DNA of 10,329 bases, from assembly GCA_002372735.1 (NCBI GenBank), contig DFIE01000016.1, positions 5,290-15,618 on the forward strand. The letters are read 5' to 3'. The notes under the pieces were generated by a model that saw only the letters and a list, made by a program, of their open reading frames with translations, had not been told where the DNA came from and did not search any database. Both the position numbers and the translations under genes were made by a program. Below are positions 1 through 7,202 of the stretch, piece after piece. Positions within the stretch are counted from its first letter, which is position 1. The number at the start of each line of letters is the position of its first letter. The DNA is from Clostridiales bacterium UBA3705 (GTDB lineage Bacteria; Bacillota_A; Clostridia; Oscillospirales; Oscillospiraceae).

Positions 1-641
1 CCGGGGATGTCCGCCATGACGAAGCTGACGCCCTCGTCCACATAGATGACCCCCAGGTTGGGGAACAGCGTGGTGAAGTGGTAGTTGGCAATCTTGGGGT
101 GGGCGTTGGACGTGACGGACAGCAGGGTGGATTTGCCCACGTTGGGGAAGCCCACCAGCCCCACGTCCGCCAGGAGCTTCAGCTCCAGGATGACCTCGTG
201 CTCCTGGCCGGGCAGACCCGCCTTGGCAAAACGGGGCACCTGCCGGGTGGGGGTGGCAAAATGCTTGTTGCCCCAGCCGCCCCGGCCGCCCTTGCAGAGC
301 ACAAAGTCCTCGGAATCGGACATATCCTTGATGACCTGGCCGGTCTCTGCGTCACGGATCACCGTGCCCCGGGGCACCCGGATGATCAGGTTTTCCCCCC
401 GCTTGCCGGCCCTGCGGCCGCCCTCGCCGTCCTGGCCGTTGGGGGCCTGGTACTTGCGCTGGTAGCGGAAGTCCATCAGCGTGGACAGGTTGTCGTCCAC
501 CCGGACCACAATGGAGCCGCCATGGCCGCCGTCACCGCCGTCGGGCCCGCCGGCCGCCACATATTTTTCCCGGTGGAAGGCCACGGCGCCGTTGCCGCCG
601 TTGCCGGCCTTGACGAAGATTTTTACTTTATCTACAAACAT
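1..641 (-). CDS. obg: Obg family GTPase (partial, N-terminal 213 residues)
   Basis: Obg/CgtA is an essential ribosome-associated GTPase involved in 50S assembly and stress control. The visible part begins [18 protein letters not shown]. Residues 1 to about 158 form the glycine-rich Obg fold, with repeated GG motifs around 14-17, 31-42 and 118-122. The GTPase domain follows: G1 P-loop GFPNVGKS at 164-171, a switch I segment [13 protein letters not shown] at about 186-198, and the start of G3 (DIP, then G) at the window edge. The rest of the G domain and any C-terminal domain lie beyond position 1. The start is supported by GGAGG at 650-654, 8 nt before ATG. It lies downstream of rplU-prp-rpmA in the usual Firmicutes order, but a terminator intervenes, so obg needs read-through or its own promoter; no convincing promoter was seen. 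Confidence 0.97.
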   Translation of the reverse strand, partial: MFVDKVKIFVKAGNGGNGAVAFHREKYVAAGGPDGGDGGHGGSIVVRVDDNLSTLMDFRYQRKYQAPNGQDGEGGRRAGKRGENLIIRVPRGTVIRDAETGQVIKDMSDSEDFVLCKGGRGGWGNKHFATPTRQVPRFAKAGLPGQEHEVILELKLLADVGLVGFPNVGKSTLLSVTSNAHPKIANYHFTTLFPNLGVIYVDEGVSFVMADIP

Positions 642-660
642 GGTATCAACCTCCATTTTC

Positions 661-721
661 GCACGGGTCGGTACCGTGCCGTATATGCTGTGGTTCCTGC
701 GTCCTGGGGGGAGAACCCAGG
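661..721 (-). other. two short hairpins in the obg 5' leader
   Basis: Two small inverted repeats lie between the rpmA terminator and the obg ribosome binding site. One pairs 703-708 with 716-721 (CCTGGG/CCCAGG, 7-nt loop). The other pairs 661-666 with 674-679 (GCACGG/CCGTGC, 7-nt loop) and ends 6 nt before GGAGG (650-654). Neither has a T-tract, so they are not terminators. They could affect obg translation or mRNA stability, or be chance structure in GC-rich DNA. No known riboswitch was recognised. Confidence 0.3.
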
Positions 722-798
722 ATGCAGATTCTCAGGATGAAAACGTGCAAGCAGTGCGGCGGGAACGGAGCGTCTGCCCCGCGCATATTGCCGCAGGC

Positions 799-835
799 AA
801 AAAAACGACCGGGGCATGGTGTATGTCCCGGTCGT
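799..835 (-). terminator. intrinsic terminator of the rplU-prp-rpmA operon
   Basis: On the minus strand a 9-bp stem (ACGACCGGG at 835-827 with CCCGGTCGT at 813-805) is followed directly by a run of seven T. It begins 8 nt after the rpmA stop codon. This is a textbook rho-independent terminator that separates rpmA from obg. Confidence 0.9.
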
Positions 836-843
836 GTGTGTTC

Positions 844-1125
844 TTACTGCTCTGCGTAAACGGAGCACATCTTGCGATCCTTGCCCAGGCGCTCAAACTT
901 GACCTTGCCGTCAATGAGTGCGAACAGGGTGTCATCGCTGCCGATCCCAACGTTGTTGCCGGGATGGATGTGGGTGCCTCTCTGGCGAACCAGAATGTTG
1001 CCGGCCAGCACGAACTGACCGTCAGCGCGCTTTACGCCCAGTCTCTTAGACTCGGAATCACGACCGTTCTTGGTGGAGCCGCCGCCCTTTTTGTGAGCGA
1101 AGAACTGTAAACCGATGTTCAGCAT
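844..1125 (-). CDS. rpmA: 50S ribosomal protein L27 with cleavable N-terminal extension
   Basis: L27 sits near the peptidyl transferase centre, and its mature N-terminus reaches the P-site tRNA. The 93-residue product has the family core: [21 protein letters not shown] (split here for reading) at about 12-32, then the [15 protein letters not shown] segment at about 43-57. The N-terminus [10 protein letters not shown] precedes HKKG. This is the Firmicutes extension, which is known from Staphylococcus to be removed by the Prp protease after the LQFFA-type motif. The protease gene lies immediately upstream, with only 3 bp between the prp stop and this ATG. GGAGG at 1134-1138 overlaps the end of prp and is 8 nt from the start, so the two genes are probably translationally coupled. 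Confidence 0.98.
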   Translation of the reverse strand: MLNIGLQFFAHKKGGGSTKNGRDSESKRLGVKRADGQFVLAGNILVRQRGTHIHPGNNVGIGSDDTLFALIDGKVKFERLGKDRKMCSVYAEQ

Positions 1126-1128
1126 GTG

Positions 1129-1452
1129 TTACACCTCCATAACTTCGATAAAATCAGGATTCTCATCCCGCAGGGTCGCCAGGGTGAGCATCATGCCGTC
1201 CAGAATGGCCTGGACTGCTGTCTCATCCTCGTAACGGGCGGGAAGGGTCAGGGTGATGACGGCGTTTTGCTCGTCTACCCTGGTTTTGGCGCCGACGCCC
1301 AAAATGTCATTGAGCGTGGCCTCTGCATAACGGACAATGGCAGTGACTGCCGCGCAGATCACGTCCTCCCCGGCGGCGGCGGAGCCGCTGTGGCCGGAGA
1401 CGGAAAAGCCTGTCCGTCTGCCGTCTTGACTGAAAAACTTCGCTTCAATCAT
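1129..1452 (-). CDS. prp: ribosomal-processing cysteine protease Prp
   Basis: Prp (formerly YsxB, DUF464) is a small cysteine protease that trims the N-terminal extension of L27 in Firmicutes and relatives. The 107-residue product has the usual length and shows the catalytic pair in the expected context: His21 in SGHSG and Cys33 in GEDVICAAVTA. Its position between rplU and rpmA is diagnostic. The start ATG lies 5 bp after the rplU stop with only a weak purine stretch ahead, so translation is probably coupled to rplU. Its substrate is encoded next to it: L27 carries the [14 protein letters not shown] extension. The catalytic residues are read from the sequence; the cleavage itself is known from homologues. 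Confidence 0.95.
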   Translation of the reverse strand: MIEAKFFSQDGRRTGFSVSGHSGSAAAGEDVICAAVTAIVRYAEATLNDILGVGAKTRVDEQNAVITLTLPARYEDETAVQAILDGMMLTLATLRDENPDFIEVMEV

Positions 1453-1457
1453 GGCAA

Positions 1458-1769
1458 TTAAGCGTGGATCTTTTCAATCTTGACCTTGGTATAGGGCTGT
1501 CTGTGGCCGCGGATGGACTTGCTGTCCTTCTTGGGGCGATACTTGAACACGACAACCTTCTTGGCCTTGCCGTTCTTCAGAACCTTGGCCTCGACGGAAG
1601 CGCCGTCAACCACGGGAGCGCCGAACTTGGAGTTCTCGCCGTCCACAATGGCCAGCACCTGATCGAAGGTGACGGTTTCGTCAGCATTCACGTTCAGCTT
1701 TTCGATGAAGAGCTCGTCGCCCTCGCTGACGTTGTACTGCTTACCACCGGTAACAATAATAGCCTGCAT
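1458..1769 (-). CDS. rplU: 50S ribosomal protein L21
   Basis: L21 is a primary 23S rRNA-binding protein of the large subunit. The 103-residue product matches the family in length. It shows the N-terminal [16 protein letters not shown], the central [19 protein letters not shown] region, and the basic C-terminal [23 protein letters not shown] signature. It is the first gene of the rplU-prp-rpmA operon. The SD is GAAAGG (1781-1786), 11 nt before ATG, which is slightly long. It directly abuts the outer stem of the leader RNA, consistent with control of translation by leader folding. Transcription starts at the promoter at 1852-1880. Confidence 0.98.
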   Translation of the reverse strand: MQAIIVTGGKQYNVSEGDELFIEKLNVNADETVTFDQVLAIVDGENSKFGAPVVDGASVEAKVLKNGKAKKVVVFKYRPKKDSKSIRGHRQPYTKVKIEKIHA

Positions 1770-1845
1770 GTGTATCTCTACCTTTCTGTAGTCTCGCTTT
1801 TGAGGCGAGAGGGCGCACCTCTGCTTACAGCCTCTTCAATGCGGC
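1770..1845 (-). promoter_or_regulatory. structured rplU 5' leader, L21-leader-like
   Basis: The roughly 76-nt leader between the predicted transcription start (about 1845) and rplU can fold. An outer stem pairs CTGTA (1830-1826) with TACAG (1790-1786). It encloses a 6-bp hairpin TCTCGC/GCGAGA (1810-1805 with 1797-1792, 7-nt loop). The outer stem ends where the SD begins. Firmicutes rplU operons are known to carry a conserved L21 leader thought to be autoregulatory. The resemblance here rests on position and stems, not on a covariance-model match. Confidence 0.6.
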
Positions 1846-1851
1846 CTGTAC

Positions 1852-1880
1852 ATGATACCACAGGACAGGGCAAATGTCAA
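1852..1880 (-). promoter_or_regulatory. sigma-A promoter of rplU-prp-rpmA
   Basis: On the minus strand a perfect -35 TTGACA (1880-1875) and a -10 TATCAT (1857-1852) are separated by exactly 17 bp. The upstream DNA (about 1881-1950) is AT-rich, like an UP element. The predicted start is near 1845. It is one of the strongest consensus matches in the window, as expected for ribosomal protein genes. Confidence 0.9.
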
Positions 1881-1953
1881 ACATTTTTTGCAGAAAAATT
1901 CAGGTTTTTTCACCCTTTGGCCGGATTCTTTTTTCGAAAAATCGGGTTTTCCC

Positions 1954-1982
1954 TTGCTATTTTCAGCCGGATTTGGTATACT
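1954..1982 (+). promoter_or_regulatory. sigma-A promoter of malQ-greA
   Basis: The -35 is TTGCTA (1954-1959) and the -10 is TATACT (1977-1982), with a 17-bp spacer, giving a start near 1989 and a leader of about 40 nt. The two divergent -35 boxes (this one and the one at 1875-1880) are separated by 73 bp of AT-rich DNA. That interval holds the 12-bp palindrome TTTTTCGAAAAA (1930-1941), 12 bp upstream of this -35, which might be an operator. Confidence 0.85.
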
Positions 1983-2027
1983 TGCCTGTAGAGCATCCAC
2001 CACTTACATAACTGAGGTGACACAAAA

Positions 2028-3509
2028 ATGAAACGTGAAAGCGGTATTCTGCTGCACATCTCCTCCCTGCCCACCCATTACGGCATCGGTACGCTGGGCA
2101 AGGAGGCCTTTGCCTTTGTGGATTTCTTAAAGCAGGCCGGCCAGTCCTATTGGCAGATTCTGCCCGTAGGCCCCACCAGCTACGGTGACAGCCCCTATCA
2201 AAGCTGCTCCATCTATGCCGGCAACCCCTATTTCATCGACATTGACCTGCTGCTGGAGCAGGGTCTGCTGGAGCAGGAGGATCTGAAGGACGCCTACTGG
2301 GGTGAGCCCGGCCGGGTGGACTACGCCGCCCTGTATTACTACCGCAATCCTCTGCTGGAAAAGGCCTATGACCGGGGCAGAGACCTGTGCAAGGACGGCT
2401 TTGCCGCCTTCCGGGCCGAAAACCCCTGGGTGGAGGATTACGGCCTGTTTATGGCCCTGAAGCGGAAGTTCGGCATGCTGCCCTGGAGCCAGTGGCCCGA
2501 AAAGGCCGCCGTCCGGGACAAGGACGCCCTTGCCCGCTACCGGGAGGAGCTGAAGCAGGACATTTCCTGCTACGCCTTTGCCCAGTACCTGTTCTATACC
2601 CAGTGGGACAAGCTCCACGCCTATGCCGCGGCCCAGGGCATCAAAATCATCGGCGACCTGCCCATCTACGTCACCATGGACTCCATGGACGTCTGGATGC
2701 ACCCGGAGCTGTTCCAGCTGAGCAAGAGCCTGGCCCCCACCGCTGTGGCAGGCTGCCCCCCCGACGGCTTCAGCGAGGACGGCCAGCTCTGGGGCAACCC
2801 CCTGTATGCCTGGGAGAAGCACGAGCGCACCCGGTTTGCCTGGTGGAAGGAGCGGGTCCGCGCCGCCGCACGGTGCTTTGACGTGATCCGGATCGACCAC
2901 TTCCGGGGGCTGGAGAGCTATTGGGCCGTGCCCTACGGCGACGAAACCGCCCGCAACGGCCAGTGGGTCAAGGGCCCGGGCATGAAGCTGGTGCGTGCCA
3001 TCCGCCGGGCTGTGCCCGACACCGCCTTTATCGCGGAGGATCTGGGCTACACCACCCCGGAGGTGGAGCAGCTGCTCAAGGACTCCGGCTTCCCGGGGAT
3101 GAAGGTGCTGGAGTTTGCCTTCTACGGCGAGGACGGGGATTATCTGCCCCACAACGCTGTGGAAAACTCCGTGTACTACAGCGGCACCCACGACAACCTG
3201 ACCCTGGCCCAGTGGCTGGATGAGGAATCCGAGCAGACCGTGGGCAAGGCAAAGGCCTATCTGGGGCTGCACGAGTCCGAGGGGCTGATCCGCGGAATGC
3301 TTCGGGGCGGTATGAGCACCGTGAGCCGGATCTTTGTGGCCCAGATGCAGGACTGGCTGGAGCTGGGCGCTGAGGCCAGGATGAATGCCCCCGGGGAGCT
3401 CAGCGCCAAAAACTGGAGCTGGCGGCTCACCCAGCTGCCGGACGAGCGTCTGGCCAAGGAAATCCGGGAGATGACTGCCCGGTACGGAAGACTGAACAAA
3501 GGACAATAA
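2028..3509 (+). CDS. malQ: 4-alpha-glucanotransferase (amylomaltase, GH77)
   Basis: This cytoplasmic enzyme transfers alpha-1,4-glucan segments between maltodextrins and releases glucose, in glycogen or starch-derived maltodextrin metabolism. The 493-residue product has normal family length for the compact bacterial form. The N-terminal substrate-binding segments SGILLHISSLPTHYGIGTLG (about 5-24) and PVGPTSYGDSPYQSCS (46-61) are typical. The catalytic triad can be placed: nucleophile Asp290 in RIDHFRG, acid/base Glu337 in AEDLG, and Asp389 in SGTHDN. The start is fixed by GAGGTGA at 2014-2020, 7 nt before ATG. It is the first gene of a two-gene operon with greA, 3 bp apart. No signal peptide is present. 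No other sugar-metabolism gene is visible nearby. Confidence 0.97.
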   Translation: MKRESGILLHISSLPTHYGIGTLGKEAFAFVDFLKQAGQSYWQILPVGPTSYGDSPYQSCSIYAGNPYFIDIDLLLEQGLLEQEDLKDAYWGEPGRVDYAALYYYRNPLLEKAYDRGRDLCKDGFAAFRAENPWVEDYGLFMALKRKFGMLPWSQWPEKAAVRDKDALARYREELKQDISCYAFAQYLFYTQWDKLHAYAAAQGIKIIGDLPIYVTMDSMDVWMHPELFQLSKSLAPTAVAGCPPDGFSEDGQLWGNPLYAWEKHERTRFAWWKERVRAAARCFDVIRIDHFRGLESYWAVPYGDETARNGQWVKGPGMKLVRAIRRAVPDTAFIAEDLGYTTPEVEQLLKDSGFPGMKVLEFAFYGEDGDYLPHNAVENSVYYSGTHDNLTLAQWLDEESEQTVGKAKAYLGLHESEGLIRGMLRGGMSTVSRIFVAQMQDWLELGAEARMNAPGELSAKNWSWRLTQLPDERLAKEIREMTARYGRLNKGQ

Positions 3510-3512
3510 ACC

Positions 3513-4019
3513 ATGTACGACAAACTCACCAAAAAAGACATTGAAATGATGCAGGCCGAGCTGGAGGACCGCCAGCGCAACATCCGCCCCCAGATTATGG
3601 AGGAGGTCAAGCGCACCAGGGCCTTCGGCGACCTGAGCGAGAACTACGAATATAAGGCGGCCAAGGACGCCCAGCGGCGCAACGACAGCCGGATGCGCTA
3701 CCTGGAGAATATGATCAAAACCGCCAAGGTCATCGATGAAAGCCGAGGCTCCGCAGACGCGGTGAAGCTTTACGACCGGGTCACCCTGTGGCTGCCGGAG
3801 GACGAGGAGGAGATGGAGATCCAGGTGGTCTCCACCGTGCGCACCAACCCCGGCGCGGGGCTGATCTCTCTGGAGTCCCCCCTGGGCAAGGCGGTGCTGG
3901 GCGCCCGGACGGGAGATACCGTCACGGTAAGGGTCAGCGACAGCTACAGCTACGACGCAGAGATCCGGGCCATTGTCCAGGCCCAGGACGACGGCTCCGC
4001 CCCCCTGCTGCCCTATTGA
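3513..4019 (+). CDS. greA: GreA/GreB-family transcript cleavage factor
   Basis: Gre factors insert a coiled coil into the RNA polymerase secondary channel and stimulate cleavage of backtracked RNA. The 168-residue product has an N-terminal helical hairpin (about 1-75). Its tip motif GDLSENYEYKAAKDAQ starts at residue 39 and keeps the acidic pair Asp40 and Glu43 that corresponds to the catalytic tip of E. coli GreA. The C-terminal FKBP-like domain carries the family signature SPLGKAVLGARTGDTV (about 127-142). The tail (ending DDGSAPLLPY) is about 10 residues longer than typical GreA. The start lies 3 bp after malQ, with AAAGGA inside the malQ end serving as SD, so translation is coupled. It may be a GreA paralogue rather than the main housekeeping copy; this cannot be decided from one window. 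Confidence 0.87.
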   Translation: MYDKLTKKDIEMMQAELEDRQRNIRPQIMEEVKRTRAFGDLSENYEYKAAKDAQRRNDSRMRYLENMIKTAKVIDESRGSADAVKLYDRVTLWLPEDEEEMEIQVVSTVRTNPGAGLISLESPLGKAVLGARTGDTVTVRVSDSYSYDAEIRAIVQAQDDGSAPLLPY

Positions 4020-4037
4020 ACACCGGCTTGCAGCAAA

Positions 4038-4078
4038 CCCATGGGACCGGGCATTGCCCCGGCCCCATGGGCTTTTTT
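4038..4078 (+). terminator. intrinsic terminator of malQ-greA
   Basis: An 8-bp stem CCCATGGG (4038-4045 with 4064-4071) is extended, after one A/C mismatch, by CCGGG/CCCGG (4047-4051 with 4058-4062). A run of six T follows at 4073-4078. It begins 18 bp after the greA stop and forms a convergent pair with the hypA terminator. Confidence 0.92.
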
Positions 4079-4083
4079 GACAG

Positions 4084-4114
4084 AAAAGGAACCCGGATCA
4101 CTCCGGGTTCCTTT
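4084..4114 (-). terminator. intrinsic terminator of the hydA-hypB-flavoprotein-hypA operon
   Basis: A 12-bp perfect stem, AAAGGAACCCGG/CCGGGTTCCTTT (4085-4096 with 4103-4114, 6-nt loop), begins 3 nt after the hypA stop codon. On the minus strand the stem ends in a T-rich TTCCTTTTC. It closes the hydrogenase operon and could also back up termination from greA. Confidence 0.85.
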
Positions 4115-4117
4115 GGT

Positions 4118-4474
4118 TTATTCGTCTTCCTCCTCGGCGACCTCGATCTCGGCAATGGTGAGATCCTGGCCGGACAGAGGGGTCAGCTTGTCCCGGCGGC
4201 AGTCGGGGCAGCGCAGATTCTCGGGGTTGACCACAAAGATTTTGCCGCAGTCCTCACACCGGGCCGTGGCCGGCACAGAGTGGATCAGCAGCCGGGTATC
4301 GGCATAGTGGGTGCCGGGGATCACCGCCTGCCAGGCGTCCGCCAGAAAGCGGGCCACCACGCCGGACAGATCCCCCACCTCCACGGTGACGGAGCGGACA
4401 AGGCTGTCCGGCTCCTGGGCCATAATCCGGTCAATGGTCTTGACCATGGCATCGGCAATGCCTAACTCATGCAT
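4118..4474 (-). CDS. hypA: HypA, nickel metallochaperone for hydrogenase maturation
   Basis: HypA binds Ni(II) through its N-terminal Met-His motif and works with HypB to deliver nickel to [NiFe] hydrogenase large subunits. The 118-residue product starts MHELGIADAMV, with the Ni-binding His2. It carries the structural zinc site as two CxxC pairs, Cys73/Cys76 and Cys89/Cys92. The length is normal, and the C-terminus ends in a short acidic tail (EEEDE). The start is chosen because MHEL must be N-terminal; it lies 6 bp after the flavoprotein stop with only a distant GAGG, so coupling is likely. It is the last gene before the terminator. It is odd that an [FeFe] hydrogenase, which needs no nickel, leads this operon; no [NiFe] subunit is in view. 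Confidence 0.95.
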   Translation of the reverse strand: MHELGIADAMVKTIDRIMAQEPDSLVRSVTVEVGDLSGVVARFLADAWQAVIPGTHYADTRLLIHSVPATARCEDCGKIFVVNPENLRCPDCRRDKLTPLSGQDLTIAEIEVAEEEDE

Positions 4475-4480
4475 CGCCGC

Positions 4481-7171
4481 TTACCTCTTGGCAAAGGGCT
4501 TGGCCAGGATCTTGCCGGTCTTCTTCACCAAGCCCTCGGCCACCTTGATGGGCATGGTCTCAAACTTGCCGGCCTGCCACTCTCTGGCCTTCTTCATATG
4601 GATGGCGTCAAAGGCGCACTTGGTGGTGCAAAGGCCGCAGCCGATGCACAGATAGGGATCCACCTTGGTGGCGCCGCAGCCCAGGCAGCGGGCGGTCTCC
4701 TTTTTGATCTGCTCCTCGGTGAAGGTGACGCGGGCGTCGCCGAAGGTCTTCTCCTTGGCCTCGTTGTAGCCGGGCACCTGGCGGTGGTCCACGTTGAACT
4801 TCTCCAAGGGCAGCATGATATTCTCTTTGTCCAGGGCGCGATACTTGCGGCGGTCACGGCCCAGGGTCAGGGTCTGGCCGGGATGCACGTACCGGTGCAG
4901 GGAGATGGCGGCCTCCTTGCCGGCGGCAATGGCGTCAATGACAAACTTCTGGCCGGAGTAGGCGTCGCCGCCCACAAAGATGTCGGGCTCGGCGGTCTGA
5001 TAGGTCAGCGGATCGGCCTTGGCGGTGCCGTTGGGGTTGAACTCCACCTTGGTGCCCTCCAGCAGCTTGCCCCAGTCCACCCGCTGGCCGATGCAGAACA
5101 GCACAGTGGTGCACTCGGCGGTGTCGGTGATCTCGTCGTCAAAGGTGGGGGCGAAGCGGCCCTCGGCATTGCGCACGGACAGGCACTTGCGGAACTTGAT
5201 GCCGGCAGCCTTGCCGTTTTCGGTGAGCACCTCGGTCTGGCCCCAGCCGGCCTTGATGATCACGCCGTCCCGCTCGCACTCGTGGCGGTCCTCGGGGCCC
5301 ATGGGCATCTCGTCATAGGACTCCAGGCAGTACAGGGTCACAGACTCGGCGCCGCAGCGCACTGCGGTACGGGCCACGTCCGCGCCGATGGCGCCGCCGC
5401 CGATGACAACCACCTTGCCCTCCAGCTTCTGGGGGCCCTCAATGTTGACCTTCTTGATGAAGTCGATGCCGGCCTGCACGCCCTCGGCGTCCTCGCCGGG
5501 CACCCGGAGCTTGCCACCGTTCTGCAGGCCCACGGCCACGTAGAAGCCCTGGTAGCCCTGCTCACGGAGCTGGGCGATGGTGACGTCCTTGCCCACCTCA
5601 ACGCCGCAGCGGAACTCCACGCCCATCTGGCGCAGGATGTCGATTTCGGCCTCGACCACGTCCTTCTCCAGGCGGAAGGAGGGGATGCCGTTGGTCAGCA
5701 TGCCGCCGGGGCGGACAGCCTTGTCAAAGACGGTGGGCTTGTAGCCCTTCTCGGCCAGGTAGTAGGCACAGGTCATGCCCGCGGGGCCGGCGCCGATGAT
5801 GGCGATTTTCTGGTCGTAGGGCTTGCCGGTCTGGTTGACCATGGGCGGGATCCAGCGGGTCTTGGGGTCCATGTCAAAGTCGGCGATGAAGCGCTTGACC
5901 TCGTCAATGGCCACAGCCTCGTCCACGTTGCCGCGGGTACACTCGGTTTCGCAGCGGTGGTTGCAGATCCGGCCGCAGACCGCGGGGAAGGGGTTCTCCT
6001 TCTTGATCAGGGCCAGGGCCTCATGATACCGCCCCTCGGCAGCCAGGCGCAGATAGCCCTGGACGGCAATGTGGGCCGGGCAAGCGGTCTTACAGGGGGC
6101 GGTGCCGGTGGCAACGGTGTCCTCCCGGTTCTCCCGGTAGTCCACGTTCCAGTCGGACTTGCGCCAGACGGAGTCGGACATCTTGCGGTATTCGGGCTCC
6201 TTGGGCAGGGGGGTCTTGGTGCAGAGCTTCTGGCCCAGCTTCAGGGCGTTGGCAGGGCAGTTTTCCACGCACTGGCCGCAGGCCACGCACTTGGTCTCGT
6301 CCACATTGGCCACAAAGTTGGAGCGGATAACGTCCCGGGCGCCGAAGAGCAGGCCCACGCGCAGGCCGAAGCAGGCGCAGGCGCAGCAGTTGCAGATGGC
6401 GGCGCTCTCGCCGGCCTCTTCGATGTTGGGCATGTCGTGCATCAGGCCGTTGGCCTCTGCCCGGGCGATGATCTCATAGACCTCCTCCCGGGTGACCTGG
6501 CGGCCGCGGCCGGTGCGGATATAGTGCTCCGCGCCCTTGCCCATCTGGATGCACATATCCTCCTCCAGGTGGCCGCAGCCCTCGCCGATGGTCCGGCGGG
6601 CGGAACGGCAGGAGCAGGGGGAGACGGAGAAGGTGTCGTACTTGTTGATGTAATAGGACAGCTTGTCGTAGTTGTTCACCCCGGGGATGTCCTTGATGGA
6701 GCTCTCAATGGGCACCACGCGCATCAGGCCGTAGCCGTTGGGCATCAGGGGGGCCATGGTGGCCATACGGATGCGGGTGTACTCCTCAAAGGCCTTGCCC
6801 ACCTCAGGGTGGGTTTCCAGCAGTTCTTTGTTGTTTACCAGCATCTCCATGATGCCGGGGGCAAAGATCTGCATAAAGAACCGGTCCTTGCCGTCAGAGG
6901 GGTCGGTGGTGACGCGGAACACGCCGATCCAGGCCAGGTGCTCCGCCAGCTTTTGGACCTTGTCCACGGGCATACCGGTCTTTTTGGCCAGGTACTCCGC
7001 GGTGCGCTCCTTCCGCAGGCCGCAGGCAATGGCCACGTCGGCCTCTTCATCGGTCAGAATGGAGGCCAGGGAGTAGTACTCCGGGGCGTTTTCATCAATC
7101 TTGTTGACCACGCCGGTCAGACCGCCCACCACGTGACAGAGCTTCACGATTTTTTCTCTCAGTTGTGCCAT
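4481..7171 (-). CDS. multi-cluster Fe-S flavoprotein with GltD/NfnB-like NAD(P)H oxidoreductase core
   Basis: This 896-residue protein appears to be a modular electron-transfer subunit. Residues about 55-90 look like a winged-helix segment. Residues 180-270 hold an unusual cysteine region: Cys186, 188, 199 and 207, then Cys260, 262, 263, 265 and 267 in ICNCCACACFG. A ferredoxin motif follows (Cys295, 298, 301, 305-Pro). The GltD-type N-terminal cluster region has Cys360, 364, 399, 403, 407 and 411. The flavoprotein core has FAD-binding GAGPAG at 460-465, a second Rossmann motif GGGAIG at 591-596 for NAD(P)H, and the late FAD motif VGGDAYSG at 733-740. The C-terminus adds Cys829/832 and a ferredoxin motif (Cys842, 845, 848, 852). 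GGAGG lies 6 nt before ATG. Lying between hypB and hypA behind hydA, it is probably the NAD(P)-linked partner of the hydrogenase, perhaps bifurcating with ferredoxin. That role is inference. Confidence 0.92.
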   Translation of the reverse strand: MAQLREKIVKLCHVVGGLTGVVNKIDENAPEYYSLASILTDEEADVAIACGLRKERTAEYLAKKTGMPVDKVQKLAEHLAWIGVFRVTTDPSDGKDRFFMQIFAPGIMEMLVNNKELLETHPEVGKAFEEYTRIRMATMAPLMPNGYGLMRVVPIESSIKDIPGVNNYDKLSYYINKYDTFSVSPCSCRSARRTIGEGCGHLEEDMCIQMGKGAEHYIRTGRGRQVTREEVYEIIARAEANGLMHDMPNIEEAGESAAICNCCACACFGLRVGLLFGARDVIRSNFVANVDETKCVACGQCVENCPANALKLGQKLCTKTPLPKEPEYRKMSDSVWRKSDWNVDYRENREDTVATGTAPCKTACPAHIAVQGYLRLAAEGRYHEALALIKKENPFPAVCGRICNHRCETECTRGNVDEAVAIDEVKRFIADFDMDPKTRWIPPMVNQTGKPYDQKIAIIGAGPAGMTCAYYLAEKGYKPTVFDKAVRPGGMLTNGIPSFRLEKDVVEAEIDILRQMGVEFRCGVEVGKDVTIAQLREQGYQGFYVAVGLQNGGKLRVPGEDAEGVQAGIDFIKKVNIEGPQKLEGKVVVIGGGAIGADVARTAVRCGAESVTLYCLESYDEMPMGPEDRHECERDGVIIKAGWGQTEVLTENGKAAGIKFRKCLSVRNAEGRFAPTFDDEITDTAECTTVLFCIGQRVDWGKLLEGTKVEFNPNGTAKADPLTYQTAEPDIFVGGDAYSGQKFVIDAIAAGKEAAISLHRYVHPGQTLTLGRDRRKYRALDKENIMLPLEKFNVDHRQVPGYNEAKEKTFGDARVTFTEEQIKKETARCLGCGATKVDPYLCIGCGLCTTKCAFDAIHMKKAREWQAGKFETMPIKVAEGLVKKTGKILAKPFAKR

Positions 7172-7202
7172 AATTCTCCTCCAATGTCATTGTTTGAGCC
7201 GG

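Noticed and set aside
642..798. Dedicated obg promoter
   Set aside because: Candidates such as TTGCAC or TATACG lack a partner hexamer at 16-18 bp spacing, so none was called.
78..1110. Overlapping plus-strand open frames across obg and rpmA
   Set aside because: They are antisense to obg and rpmA, both unambiguous conserved genes; translations show no recognisable protein.
2127..3506. 459-codon open frame on the minus strand
   Set aside because: Antisense shadow of malQ, whose catalytic motifs and ribosome binding site clearly establish the plus-strand frame.
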